Of a DNA stretch of 51,129 nt, positions 16,492 through 25,518 are shown in pieces; position 1 is the stretch's first letter, and every line of letters starts with the position of its first letter. The notes below the pieces were generated by a model, which worked only from the letters and a program-made list of their open reading frames with translations, was not told the DNA's origin and did no database searches. A program made the translations under genes and the position numbers. The DNA lies in NCBI GenBank assembly GCA_913060895.1, contig CAJXSN010000016.1, positions 1 through 51,129 on the forward strand. The letters are read 5' to 3'. The DNA is from an uncultured Sphingomonadaceae bacterium. GTDB taxonomy: Bacteria > Pseudomonadota > Alphaproteobacteria > Sphingomonadales > Sphingomonadaceae.

Positions 16492-17367
16492 ATGAATGAC
16501 CCGTCAGGCAACACCCAATTCGTCGACCCCGCTCCGCAGGAAAGCCCACGGTTTTCGCCGCGCGGAGTTCCCGTAATCACCGGAATAAACCGCATCGGAT
16601 TGTGGAGCCTTTATTTAAAGGAAGTGCGACGTTTTCTCAAGGTGCAGACCCAGACAATCTGGGCTCCTGCGGTCACGACTCTCCTGTTTCTGGTGATCTT
16701 TACTGTGGCGCTGGGGCGGGGCGGGCGCGAAGTACTGGGCGTATCCTTCGCCAGTTTCGTTGCGCCGGGTCTCATCGTGATGGGAATGATGCAGAACTCC
16801 TTCGCCAATTCCAGCTTCAGCCTTCTGTCGGGCAAGATTCAGGGCACGATTATTGATCTGCTGATGCCGCCTTTGTCCGAGGGGGAAATGATGGCTGGAA
16901 TCATCGGCGCTGCTATTACCCGCGCCGTGGCGGTTGGATGCGCGGTCGCGCTGGCAATGGCGCTCTGGCCTGGTGTCGATCTCAGCCCGCACTCCATCTG
17001 GGCAATTGTATGGTTTGGCTTGATGGGGGCGACTATGTTGGCGTTGATGGGCCTGATGACTTCTATCTGGTCAGAGAAATTCGATCACAATGCAATGATC
17101 ACCAATTTCGTCGTCGCCCCGCTAAGCCTGTTGTCGGGGACGTTCTATGTGATCGATAATCTAGCGCCCGTGTTTCAGATTATCAGCCGCGCAAATCCGT
17201 TTTTCTATGTGATTTCCGGCTTTCGCTATGGCTTTCTCGGAGAAAGCGATATCGGCGATGGGGCTGGAGCTGTGGTTCAGGCCGCTATCGGACTTGGCCT
17301 TTTCAACCTTGTGGCTGGGATTATCGTTTACCGCGTGCTGAAGTCAGGGTGGCGGATCAAAGACTGA
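16492..17367 (+). CDS. ABC-2 type transporter permease
   Basis: Integral membrane protein of 291 residues. The start is set at ATG 16492 (MNDPSGN); the much longer open frame upstream runs antisense to gcrA and is not coding. Six hydrophobic segments are visible, the first at about residues 55-75 (TLLFLVIFTVAL). The family pattern also includes FVAPGLIVMGMMQNSFANSSFSL and a C-terminal LSGTFYVIDNLAPVFQIISRANPFFYVISGFRYG. It resembles export permeases paired with a separate ATPase, but no ATP-binding gene is adjacent, so the partner must be elsewhere. Substrate unknown. Confidence 0.9.
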   Translation: MNDPSGNTQFVDPAPQESPRFSPRGVPVITGINRIGLWSLYLKEVRRFLKVQTQTIWAPAVTTLLFLVIFTVALGRGGREVLGVSFASFVAPGLIVMGMMQNSFANSSFSLLSGKIQGTIIDLLMPPLSEGEMMAGIIGAAITRAVAVGCAVALAMALWPGVDLSPHSIWAIVWFGLMGATMLALMGLMTSIWSEKFDHNAMITNFVVAPLSLLSGTFYVIDNLAPVFQIISRANPFFYVISGFRYGFLGESDIGDGAGAVVQAAIGLGLFNLVAGIIVYRVLKSGWRIKD

Positions 17368-17389
17368 TCCGCCTGTCCGGCTCACTTCA

Positions 17390-17770
17390 TCAATGTGTCA
17401 GATTGCGCCGCATCCTGTACCGGCCCTTGCTGAATTCATCGAACAGATGCGAGACTTCGGGATGTTCCACCGGACCGCCTTCAGGATCGGGCAGCAAATT
17501 CTGCTGGCTGACATAGGCGACATAATTCGATTCGTCGTTATCTGCGAACAGATGGTAAAACGGCTGGTCGCGGCTGGGGCGTATGTCCTTCGGAATAGAT
17601 TCGTACCATTCTTCGCTGTTCGCAAAAACCGGATCGACATCAAAAATAACCCCTCGGAAATCGAACATCTTGTGCCGCACGACATCTCCAATAGCAAAGT
17701 TGGAGCGCACCTCGCGCGGCGTCTCGATTTCGCGCCCGGCAGTCTGTGAAAAATAAACCGTATGATCCAT
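17390..17770 (-). CDS. hspQ: Heat shock protein HspQ (YccV-like)
   Basis: Protein of 126 residues resembling HspQ/hemimethylated-DNA-binding YccV. The core FAIGDVVRHKMFDFRGVIFDVDPVF is followed by DQPFYHLFADNDESNYVAYVSQQNLLPD, the characteristic family segment. In E. coli HspQ is a Lon specificity factor and influences DnaA levels; here function is inferred from family only. The start is ATG 17770 (MDHTVYF); a GTG at 17815 would add 15 residues. It converges with the ABC permease. Confidence 0.88.
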   Translation of the reverse strand: MDHTVYFSQTAGREIETPREVRSNFAIGDVVRHKMFDFRGVIFDVDPVFANSEEWYESIPKDIRPSRDQPFYHLFADNDESNYVAYVSQQNLLPDPEGGPVEHPEVSHLFDEFSKGRYRMRRNLTH

Positions 17771-17958
17771 GCTAGGATATATAGGCGAGCGGAACCCGTC
17801 CGACAATGCGCGCACCTATTGGAGGATACCTCTCTGTTGGTAGAGTGCCTGCCGATAAGGGGCCGGGCAAAAGAGCTTGGCAAGGTGATGCGCTTGGGCT
17901 AACCGGCGCGCTCCCGAGGGCCGGGTGCGCGAGAGCGCTGACACGATACCCCTTGTGC

Positions 17959-18047
<89 letters not shown>

Positions 18048-18431
18048 TTACCTTGATCCAGCCAAACCTTCGCGATCCGAAATCGTGCGGAATCCTTTAC
18101 CATTCTGATATTTGCCAGTCCTATGAAGTCCGAGCCGAGCTTCCCTTGACTGAACGCAACCGGGGGGTGATTCGGGGGAAACGGATTGGCAGCGGTGGGG
18201 GTCTTGGATGATTACAGACAAGGCTGATGCGCGCGGCCACCGCGAGAGACAGGCCTTACGCGCTGATGGCTATGCTTCGAAAACCCCGCCGATGTCATCA
18301 ACGATGCATTGAAGCCATTGCCGCCTTCGAAGCGTTATCCTGCTCTGGTTACGGTTGATGGGACACGAAGGGAATACACCCCTTCTTTGTGTTCCGCGCA
18401 GAGCTGACACCTGCGGCGAAGGCAGCGATCA

Positions 18432-18623
18432 TTATGAACGAAAGTTCCGCAAATGGCGGCCCACTCTACACCCGAACGTCACTTGCAGCCCCAGCAGCAC
18501 GATACCAATGCGCAGGAAATTGCGGGACGGGAAATTAAGTACCGCAAGGGGCGTGCGCGTTTCTGCCCGATGGACCTCATCGAACAGGTCGCTCGCACCG
18601 AAATTCCGGTCATTCGAACTCAT
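18432..18623 (-). pseudogene. Possible remnant of a UPF0324 (YeiH-like) membrane protein
   Basis: A 63-codon frame contains SRNFLRIGIVLLGLQVTFG, which resembles the second membrane segment of the UPF0324/YeiH family (pattern LLRLGVxLLGLxxTxx). After this the frame turns non-family. A shifted frame gives hydrophobic AAICGTF and MIAAFAAGV segments, as if an indel broke the gene. Too short to be sure; the match could be chance hydrophobicity. Confidence 0.3.
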
Positions 18624-18776
18624 GCGGTCGTCGATCGGGGGAACGCGCCAGAAAAGGTTCCTCCGGGCACGCTACCGGAACGGGCATGGCTGCTCTGCCT
18701 ATCTCATCCTCGTAACCTGTTTTTACTGAAGGTGAACGTTCCGCCGCAATAGCTATCACCGAATGTGCAGCTTTCA

Positions 18777-18796
18777 CTTGTAGGCATCCATACATT
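18777..18796. promoter_or_regulatory. Candidate operator upstream of the GPH transporter
   Basis: CTTGTAGG-CATC-CATACATT, an imperfect 8-4-8 palindrome about 40 bp before the transporter start. It shares architecture and half-site sequence with the sites at 20927 and 25263. Confidence 0.5.
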
Positions 18797-18834
18797 CTGC
18801 TTTTCAAAGAGAAAGGGTTTGAGCGGAGGAGACG

Positions 18835-20355
18835 GTGTTGGTTGACGAGCAGTCTGGGGGAGCGTCGCGCAAGCCGCTGACGACCGATCCCTCCGCCTCC
18901 GGCTTGGTGGCCACTACCGCCCGCCAGACCAGCACAGGCATTCCTCCATTGGGTCTTATGACCAAACTGGCATATGGGTTCGGTGCTGTCGCCAATGGCG
19001 TGAAGGAACAGGGCTATAATTATTTCCTCATGTTCTTTTACAGCGCGGTGATGGGGCTGGATGCCGGTCTTGCCGGGCTGGCGATCTTTCTGGCGCTGAT
19101 CCTCGACGCGCTCAGCGATCCCCTGGTTGGCTATTTTTCCGACAATCTGCGTTCGCGCTGGGGCAGGCGGCATCCGTTCATGTATGTCTCCGCCATACCG
19201 CTGGTTGTCGCGTATTACTTCGTTTGGACTCCGCCGGAAGGGCTCAGCCAGGGGGGGCTGTTCGCCTATCTTCTGGGGCTGGCGGTGCTGACACGAACAT
19301 TCATCACCTTCTACCAGGTGCCATCGACGGCTATGGTCCCCGAGCTGTCCGACAATTACGACATGCGTACCGACATCATGAGCTACCGCTATTTCTTCGG
19401 CTGGCTGGGGGGGGCGTCGATGTCGGTCATTGCGCTGGCATTCTTTCTGGTCCCGACCGATACGATTGCCAATGGCTATTTCAACGTCGAGGGATACCGC
19501 ACTTACGGGTTCGTCGCCTCGTCATTAATTCTGTTAGGCGTGCTGGTGTCCAGCATCGCAACACATCACAGAATCCCTTACATGAAAGCCCCGCCGCCGC
19601 CCCAGAAGAAAACCGCAGGCAAAATTTTCGGCGAGATTTTCGAAACACTTGCGAACCGATCCTTCCTGGTCCTGTTTGCGGCGGTCCTGTTCGGATCGGC
19701 TGCCACGGGAGTATCGGCCGGACTGAACCATTATCTGATGGGGTTTTTCTGGGGGTTTGCGCCGGACGAGGTGTCGTTGATACAATTGTCGCTGTTCGTT
19801 TCGTGTGTGACTGCGCTTATCCTGTCGCAGATCATGTCGCGCCGGTTGGGGAAGAAAACGGGCGCATTGGTTACCGGCAGTATTGCAATGGTGATGACCC
19901 CGCTGCCCTATATCCTTCGGTTCATGGACCTTCTTCCGCAGAACGGCGAAGATGCCCTGTTCTATTTCATTCTTATCTTCCAGATGGTCGACGTTGCTCT
20001 TATCATCGCATCGCAGATTCTGATGTCCTCGATGATTGCCGATCTGGTTGAACAAAGCGAACTGCGCACGGGCCGACGGTCGGAAGGCGTCTTTTTCGCG
20101 GCGATCAGCTTCTCGCGCAAATGCACATTGGGTCTGGGCGGGATCATGGTCGCGCTGATCCTATCGCTGGCGGCATTCCCTGAGGGCGCGCAGCCAAGCG
20201 AGGTCTCGCAAACCGCGATCGATGGCGTGGGCCTGTATTTCATCCCCGCCATCTTCGGCCTGTGGCTCGGCATGCTCCTGTGCATATCGGCCTATACGAT
20301 CAGCCGGGACGATCATGAAGCCAATCTGGCGGAATTGCGTAGGCGGGAGGCGTAG
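18835..20355 (+). CDS. MFS transporter of the glycoside-pentoside-hexuronide (GPH):cation symporter type
   Basis: Inner-membrane protein of 506 residues with about 12 hydrophobic segments. The GPH pattern is clear near the N terminus: KLAYGFGAVANGVKEQGYN, then DALSDPLVGYFSDNLRSRWGRRHPF (about residues 85-109), the loop 2-3 signature. The C-terminal half contains QILMSSMIADLVEQSELRTGRRSEG, also typical. It starts at GTG 18835 behind a strong GGAGGAG site. Family members import sugars or other organic solutes with cations; the substrate here is probably the compound degraded by the neighbouring oxygenases (inference). A decayed paralogue of its C-terminal half is present at 26479-27145. Confidence 0.9.
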   Translation: MLVDEQSGGASRKPLTTDPSASGLVATTARQTSTGIPPLGLMTKLAYGFGAVANGVKEQGYNYFLMFFYSAVMGLDAGLAGLAIFLALILDALSDPLVGYFSDNLRSRWGRRHPFMYVSAIPLVVAYYFVWTPPEGLSQGGLFAYLLGLAVLTRTFITFYQVPSTAMVPELSDNYDMRTDIMSYRYFFGWLGGASMSVIALAFFLVPTDTIANGYFNVEGYRTYGFVASSLILLGVLVSSIATHHRIPYMKAPPPPQKKTAGKIFGEIFETLANRSFLVLFAAVLFGSAATGVSAGLNHYLMGFFWGFAPDEVSLIQLSLFVSCVTALILSQIMSRRLGKKTGALVTGSIAMVMTPLPYILRFMDLLPQNGEDALFYFILIFQMVDVALIIASQILMSSMIADLVEQSELRTGRRSEGVFFAAISFSRKCTLGLGGIMVALILSLAAFPEGAQPSEVSQTAIDGVGLYFIPAIFGLWLGMLLCISAYTISRDDHEANLAELRRREA

Positions 20356-20380
20356 CGGACCGCTGGCGAAGAAATAGCGG

Positions 20381-20851
20381 TTAGCTGTCCGCGATGTTGC
20401 GGCGGATGGCGTACAATACCCGAGCGGCAACATCCAGCTCCTCTTTTTCGATCCCGTCGAAAGCCGAGTAAGCCACATCACTGCCGATCTGCGTCATTCT
20501 TTCCGCCGATGCGACCGCGCGGCGGCTGGCGACCACTCGCTTTACCCGCTGGTCGCCCTTGTCTTCATGCCGCTCAATATAGCTCTTTTCCTCGAGCTGC
20601 CGGATCAGACTACCCGCCGACGCACGGCCGATACCAAGGGATTCGGCCAGTTCCGTCTGGGTGGGCGACCCAATTCTTAGAACGCGCACCAGCACTTGCC
20701 ACTGCGCCCTTGTCAGGCCCAGCTGCTGCATTTCCCTGTCATAGGCGCGTCGCAATCGGCGCGTCGCATCGCCCAGTAGGAAGCTGAATTCGATCCGTGC
20801 TGCCTGACTATCCATACCATTGGCGCTGTGTATTTCGTCCGCGACCGTCAT
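20381..20851 (-). CDS. MarR family transcriptional regulator
   Basis: Dimeric winged-helix regulator of 156 residues. Visible are the N-terminal helix with LLGDATRRLRRAYDREMQQLGLT, the recognition segment QTELAESLGIGRASAGSLIRQLEEKSYIER (about residues 65-95) and the wing EDKGDQRVKRVV. Start at ATG 20851 with GGGAGGA 4 bases upstream; a longer frame to 20926 is less likely. It converges with the transporter and diverges from the P450. MarR proteins usually bind a palindrome in their own promoter and release it on ligand binding. The 20-bp palindrome at 20927-20946 lies in this promoter region and is the natural candidate target. Confidence 0.93.
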   Translation of the reverse strand: MTVADEIHSANGMDSQAARIEFSFLLGDATRRLRRAYDREMQQLGLTRAQWQVLVRVLRIGSPTQTELAESLGIGRASAGSLIRQLEEKSYIERHEDKGDQRVKRVVASRRAVASAERMTQIGSDVAYSAFDGIEKEELDVAARVLYAIRRNIADS

Positions 20852-21157
20852 CCGTCCTCCCGATCCCGAGTAATGCCATCGCCGCCGGACTTTGTCATGT
20901 TCGCATTGTGAACAAAGCCATTGCATTTTGTATGCTTTCCTACAAAGTCCTCCGAACCGGGAAGGAACGAAGCATCTGCACAGTCCCTTCCATCACGGCA
21001 GTATCGCGCTGTCCGCACTCGAGCAGCGTCGCGGCGCCTTCGCCGCGACGATTTTTCTGCGATCTCATGGTGCTCCGCCCCGGACGGCTGGCGTACCATT
21101 CCAGCCGCCGGGCTCCGAAGATTCCGACCAGCGGAACAGGAAGTAGGAGCATAAACC
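20852..21157. other. Divergent promoter region between marR and P450
   Basis: About 306 bp without a gene. Contains the 20-bp palindrome at 20927-20946 and a looser inverted pair TTTGT (20891-20895) ... ACAAA (20912-20916) closer to marR. A TAGGAG ribosome site precedes ATG 21158. Confidence 0.5.
20927..20946. promoter_or_regulatory. Candidate operator between marR and the P450 gene
   Basis: TTTGTATG-CTTT-CCTACAAA, an 8-4-8 palindrome with one mismatch between the arms. It lies 76 bp upstream of marR and about 210 bp upstream of the P450 start. Same architecture as the sites at 18777 and 25263. Confidence 0.6.
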
Positions 21158-22373
21158 ATGTCAGACCCCCGCAAAAGGAAACATTATCGAATTCACCGCG
21201 TTCAACGCAGAGGCGCGCGAAAACCCTCACGGCAAGCTGAAGCAGCTGTGCGAAAGTACCTGTGCAATGCGCGATGACGCGGCCAAGGTCTGGATGGTTA
21301 GCCGGTTTAAGGATGTTCGCGGGCTGATAAACGATCCCGCGATGCTTCGCAGTCCCCATGCCGCCGAAGAGGGTTCGATCAGTCGCCGTTTTGCGCAAAT
21401 GAATGACGGAGACGGACCGCAAAGCATCCTGTTCATGGACGATCCCGACCACGCACGGGTGCGCAAACCGCTGGCCAAGGCGCTGTACAAACGCACCCAG
21501 TCCATGAAGACCGAAATCGAGGGCCTGATCGACACGGTGATCGACGCATGCCCCGCGGATGGCATTTTCGACTTGATGAAAGACGTGGCGATCCCCGTGC
21601 CGGTTTTGGTGATTGCGCATATTCTGGGGGTCGATGAAAGCCGGCTGGATGACTTTCGCGAATGGTCGGAAGCCGCCATCCTTTCGCTCAACCCCGTCCG
21701 CACGCCCGACCAGACTGCGCAGATGGAGGCCGGTAACCAAGCCCTGCTGCAATATTTCAGCGAATTGCTGGAGCGGCGGCGAAGGAACCCGCGCGAGGAT
21801 CTGATTTCTGATATGGCATCGTATCAGGCAAGCGGGGGTGAGATGAGCGATGCGGAATTGTTAACTAATCTGGCAAGTCTGCTGATCGGCGGCAATTTTA
21901 CTACCACCGATCTGATCGGCAACGGCGTGTGGCTGCTGCTCACACACCCTGACGAACTTCGCAAACTGCGGGCCGACCGCAGTTTGACCGGGCCTGCGGT
22001 GGACGAAATCCTGCGCTTTGAATCGCCAGTTGCATCGACGTCGCGGACATTGCCCGCCGATCACGAAGTCGCGGGCTGTCCGATGAAGCAATCGCAAACC
22101 GTGTTTTGTTCGCTGCACGGCGCCAACCGCGATCCGGAGGTTTTCGCGCAATCCGACCGGTTCGATATTACGCGCGCGAAAAAGGCGCATGTCACCTTCG
22201 GCGGAGGCCAGCATTTGTGCATCGGCGCGCCGCTCGCCCGGATCGAAGCGCGCCGTGTTCTGGAAAAGCTGCTGGACCGGTATGACACCATCGAACTGGC
22301 GCAGGACGAAATTGTCTGGCGCCAGTTACCGTTTTTTCGCGGGATCGAGGAGCTGAAGATCCGCGTTTCCTGA
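21158..22373 (+). pseudogene. Cytochrome P450 with a frameshift at codon 6-7
   Basis: Haem monooxygenase of about 404 residues when joined. The long frame shows all key P450 motifs: an I-helix-like LLIGGNFTTTDL, the ExxR pair in VDEILRFESP, and the haem-ligand loop FGGGQHLCIGAPLAR. That frame, however, has no start near its N terminus. The well-placed ATG 21158 (AGGAG upstream) reads MSDPRK and then falls out of frame at an AAAA run (21173-21176). Dropping one A gives MSDPRKGNIIEFTAFNAEAR, a natural P450 start. So the gene has a +1 indel in a short homopolymer, either a real mutation or a sequencing error. Initiation inside the gene at 21267 would lose about 36 residues. It is followed 26 bp later by the Baeyer-Villiger-type monooxygenase. 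Confidence 0.82.
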
Positions 22374-22399
22374 TATCGGCATCGAAAGAAGGCAGACCC

Positions 22400-24220
22400 A
22401 TGGCGACAAAAACCCATGCAGAAACCGCAGCCACAGGCTTCGACAAGACCGCCTTGCGCCGCAAATATGCGGAGGAACGGGCTAAGCGCATCCGGCCCGA
22501 CGGGAACGATCAATATCGACGGCTGGAAGGGAAATTCGCTGCCTATGCCGAAGACCCGCACATGCCGGTAAAACCGCGCGAGCCTGTCCGTGACCATGTG
22601 ACGTTCGCCTTTATCGGCGGTGGCTTTGCTGGGCTTGTCACGGGCGCGCGGCTTGCCGAACGCGGCATCGACGATGTGCGGATCATCGAAAAAGGCGGTG
22701 ACTTCGGCGGCACCTGGTACTGGAACCGCTATCCTGGCGCGCAATGCGATACGGCATCGATGATCTACATGCCCCTGCTGGAAGAAACCGGCCACATGCC
22801 GAGCGAAAAATATGCACATGGGCCGGAAATTCTGGAACATTGCCAGCGGATTGGCCGGCAATACGATCTCTACCAAAAGGCCCTGTTCCAGACAGAAGTG
22901 ACGGAACTGAAATGGGATGAGGCAAACCATCGCTGGATCATTCGGACAAATCGCGGAGATGAGTTCACTGCGCAGTTTCTGAGCATGGGCACCGGCCCGC
23001 TTCATGTTGCCAAACTGCCCGGCATCGAAGGAATCGAGACATTTGCCGGAAAAAGCATGCACACCAGCCGGTGGAATTACGATTACACCGGCGGCGATCC
23101 CGCAGGTGCGCCGATGGACGGCCTAGCCGACAAGCGTGTCGCGATTATCGGTACCGGGGCCACCGCAGTCCAATGCGTTCCCCATCTGGCCAACGCGGCC
23201 AAAGAACTGTTCGTGTTCCAGCGCACCCCATCATCGGTGGACCGGCGCGACAACCGGCCAATCGATCCCGAATGGTTCAACGCTATTGCAACGCCGGGCT
23301 GGCAGAAACGCTGGCTGGAAAACTTCACGGCCAATCAGGCTGCAGGCCCCGGCGCACAAGAGGATTTGGTGCAGGATGGCTGGACCGACATTGCCCGACG
23401 CCTGCGCGCCCGCATCTTCGCCCTCCCGCCCGAACAGATGAACCCCGAAGGCATCATGGCCGCATTCGAAGATGCCGATTTCGAAAAGATGGAGGAAATC
23501 AGGGGCCGGACAGACGAGCTTGTCGATGACGAGGCAACGGCGCAGGCCCTGAAGGCGTGGTACCGCCAATTATGCAAACGGCCATGCTTTCATGACGCCT
23601 ATCTGGCTGCCTTCAACACGCCCGGCACGCATCTGATCGATACCGGCGGCCAAGGTGTCGAGCGCATTACTGAAACCGGGATCGTCGTGAATAGCCAGGA
23701 GTATCCGGTCGATTGCATCATCTACGCGTCGGGTTTCGAAGTCGGTTCCGATTACACCGATCGTGCGGGTTACGACGTCACCGGCCGCGATGGCATCAAG
23801 CTTTCGAAATATTGGGCCAAAGGAATGCGCAGCAAACACGGCATTCACGTTCACGGTTTTCCCAATATGTTCATCGTTCAGCCGACCCAGGGCGCCAATC
23901 TCATATCGAACATTCCGCACAATCTGACCGAATCCGGCGAAACGATCGCCGAGGTGGTCGCTCACGCGGTCGAACAGGACATAAGCGAAGTGGAAGTGAC
24001 TAAGGAAGCAGAGGATGACTGGGTCAAGCTGCTGCTTAGCGGACAGGGTCTCATGATCGGAGCGCAGGATTGCACGCCGGGCTATTACAACAATGAAGGG
24101 CAGGAACCCGGCCCCAAGGCCAAGCTGGCCGTGGGCCATCCCGCCGGCGCGATGGCTTACTTCAAATATATCCAGGGCTGGCGGGAATCGGGCGCGTTCG
24201 AGGGTCTGGAATTTCGCTGA
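22400..24220 (+). CDS. Flavin-containing Baeyer-Villiger-type monooxygenase
   Basis: Protein of 606 residues using FAD and NAD(P)H, resembling cyclohexanone/steroid-type BVMOs that turn ketones into esters or lactones. Motifs seen: FAD-binding FIGGGFAGLVTGARL (about residues 70-84), GGTWYWNRYPGAQCD (about 107-121), the BVMO fingerprint FAGKSMHTSRWNYD (pattern FxGxxxHxxxW, about 216-229), and a second Rossmann motif VAIIGTGATAVQ for NADPH. The frame is complete, with a stop at 24218-24220 that abuts the convergent dioxygenase. Adjacent to the P450, it suggests hydroxylation and oxidation to a ketone followed by oxygen insertion. The actual ketone is unknown. Confidence 0.92.
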   Translation: MATKTHAETAATGFDKTALRRKYAEERAKRIRPDGNDQYRRLEGKFAAYAEDPHMPVKPREPVRDHVTFAFIGGGFAGLVTGARLAERGIDDVRIIEKGGDFGGTWYWNRYPGAQCDTASMIYMPLLEETGHMPSEKYAHGPEILEHCQRIGRQYDLYQKALFQTEVTELKWDEANHRWIIRTNRGDEFTAQFLSMGTGPLHVAKLPGIEGIETFAGKSMHTSRWNYDYTGGDPAGAPMDGLADKRVAIIGTGATAVQCVPHLANAAKELFVFQRTPSSVDRRDNRPIDPEWFNAIATPGWQKRWLENFTANQAAGPGAQEDLVQDGWTDIARRLRARIFALPPEQMNPEGIMAAFEDADFEKMEEIRGRTDELVDDEATAQALKAWYRQLCKRPCFHDAYLAAFNTPGTHLIDTGGQGVERITETGIVVNSQEYPVDCIIYASGFEVGSDYTDRAGYDVTGRDGIKLSKYWAKGMRSKHGIHVHGFPNMFIVQPTQGANLISNIPHNLTESGETIAEVVAHAVEQDISEVEVTKEAEDDWVKLLLSGQGLMIGAQDCTPGYYNNEGQEPGPKAKLAVGHPAGAMAYFKYIQGWRESGAFEGLEFR

Positions 24221-25249
24221 TCAAGCAGCGTCTTTCGTACGCCGCTTTTCCGCCTGCTGCGACCACCAACTTTGATCGTAGCCCCGGTTGGTGAAACTGT
24301 CCGGGCGCGATTCATACTTGTCGGTCGAGAGCCACAGGCGCTTCAAATGCCGTTTGCGATCCTCTTCCTCATGATCTTCGTATGACGTGCGCGAATGGAA
24401 GATCACGTAATTGTTCACGAATTGCACATCGCCGGGCTGCAATTCCATATCCAGCCGAAAATCGGGATCGACCGTCAGTGCATCAAGCGCATCGAGCGCC
24501 TTCTTGTCGGTGTCCGAATGCCGTAGCAACTCTTCGAACCGCTGGGCGCTGTCGATGAAACCGCGAATATACCGATTGAACAGACGGCCATCGTGCCGGG
24601 TAAAGGTCGGCATTTCGTAATAGGGTTTCGACCCCGGCTTTTCTTCACCGCGCCAATCATAAGCGAAAGGTTCGTAGTGTCTTTCGCACAGTTCCGGCTG
24701 CATGCGAGCCAGTTCGTTGTGGCAGGCGACGGAGCTGACAATCGAACTCAGCCCCCCGCTCTTCGAAGTGCGCAGGCACATCAATCCCACCAGATCGGAG
24801 CCGTCGGTATGGAATGGCAGGCGGACATTGGTCTGATATCCGCGAACGGTCGGATCCATAATGCTGCGCCCGGTATCGCACACATCGCCCAGCACATCCC
24901 CGCTCGCATTCTGCGGCCACGGGCTGCCGATATAGGTGCCCATACCCCAGAACACCGAACTGGCATCTTCCTTCGAATAATCCAGCGCGGGAAAACCGCG
25001 GATGAGGAAAAACCCGCGGCCATTTACCAGCTCTTCCGCCAGATCGTCGAAAACCGGCCCCAGAGTGGGCAAGGGGAAATCATCGCGGGTGATGGACGTG
25101 CCGATCAGGCCCTTCCCCTTCGCATGGGCCAGCGCCGCGTCGAGCTCTCCGATCTGGCTTTGGGACAGGTGGTAGATCCAGCTATCGTTCTCGCGCCATC
25201 TGGACGCACGCCAATCGGCATTGGATTCGATCGGGGTTGCAACACTCAT
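24221..25249 (-). CDS. TauD/TfdA family Fe(II)/2-oxoglutarate dioxygenase
   Basis: Protein of 342 residues. The facial triad is visible: LPFHTDGSDL gives H147 and D149, and VIFHSRTSYEDH gives H285. R304 (KRLWLS) is the expected 2-oxoglutarate-binding Arg. It resembles the TauD-like family of dioxygenases often annotated in catabolic clusters; the substrate is unknown. Its start at 25249 is 14 bp from the perfect palindromic operator at 25263-25282, so it is probably controlled by it. Its stop codon is directly next to that of the BVMO. Confidence 0.9.
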   Translation of the reverse strand: MSVATPIESNADWRASRWRENDSWIYHLSQSQIGELDAALAHAKGKGLIGTSITRDDFPLPTLGPVFDDLAEELVNGRGFFLIRGFPALDYSKEDASSVFWGMGTYIGSPWPQNASGDVLGDVCDTGRSIMDPTVRGYQTNVRLPFHTDGSDLVGLMCLRTSKSGGLSSIVSSVACHNELARMQPELCERHYEPFAYDWRGEEKPGSKPYYEMPTFTRHDGRLFNRYIRGFIDSAQRFEELLRHSDTDKKALDALDALTVDPDFRLDMELQPGDVQFVNNYVIFHSRTSYEDHEEEDRKRHLKRLWLSTDKYESRPDSFTNRGYDQSWWSQQAEKRRTKDAA

Positions 25250-25262
25250 CGGCTATCCTCTC

Positions 25263-25282
25263 TTTGTATGTTTACATACAAA
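25263..25282. promoter_or_regulatory. Perfect 20-bp palindromic operator upstream of the dioxygenase
   Basis: TTTGTATG-TTTA-CATACAAA: two perfect 8-bp arms with a 4-bp spacer, 14 bp upstream of the dioxygenase start and about 240 bp upstream of the broken acyl-CoA dehydrogenase on the other strand. The best of three related sites in this island. Confidence 0.7.
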
Positions 25283-25518
25283 TTTCCAGGCGCTTTCGCA
25301 ATGACCCCTTCGGCGATGGCGGTGAATGCGGGTGTTTCAGCCAGCCTTCTTCACGCAATTCGGCCCGGCAGGACTGCGCGAACCATCAGCTCTGCGGAAT
25401 CGAAAGCAGCCGGGGAAGCCAGCACTAATTTTCCGGATGCATACTTTTGCCGTCGTGTGAAAACCGGGTATGGTTTCAGGCAAGGCGCGCAAAAGCACCA
25501 CGTTCGGGAGATGGAAAC

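Larger units (their letters stand above)
18048..18834. other. Gene-poor degenerate stretch after tRNA-Ser
   Basis: About 790 bp with only short, overlapping frames and no intact gene. One minus-strand patch (18432-18623) resembles part of a membrane protein and is listed separately. The last 60 bp contain the candidate operator and ribosome site of the following transporter. No integrase or clear attachment-site duplication was found. Confidence 0.5.
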
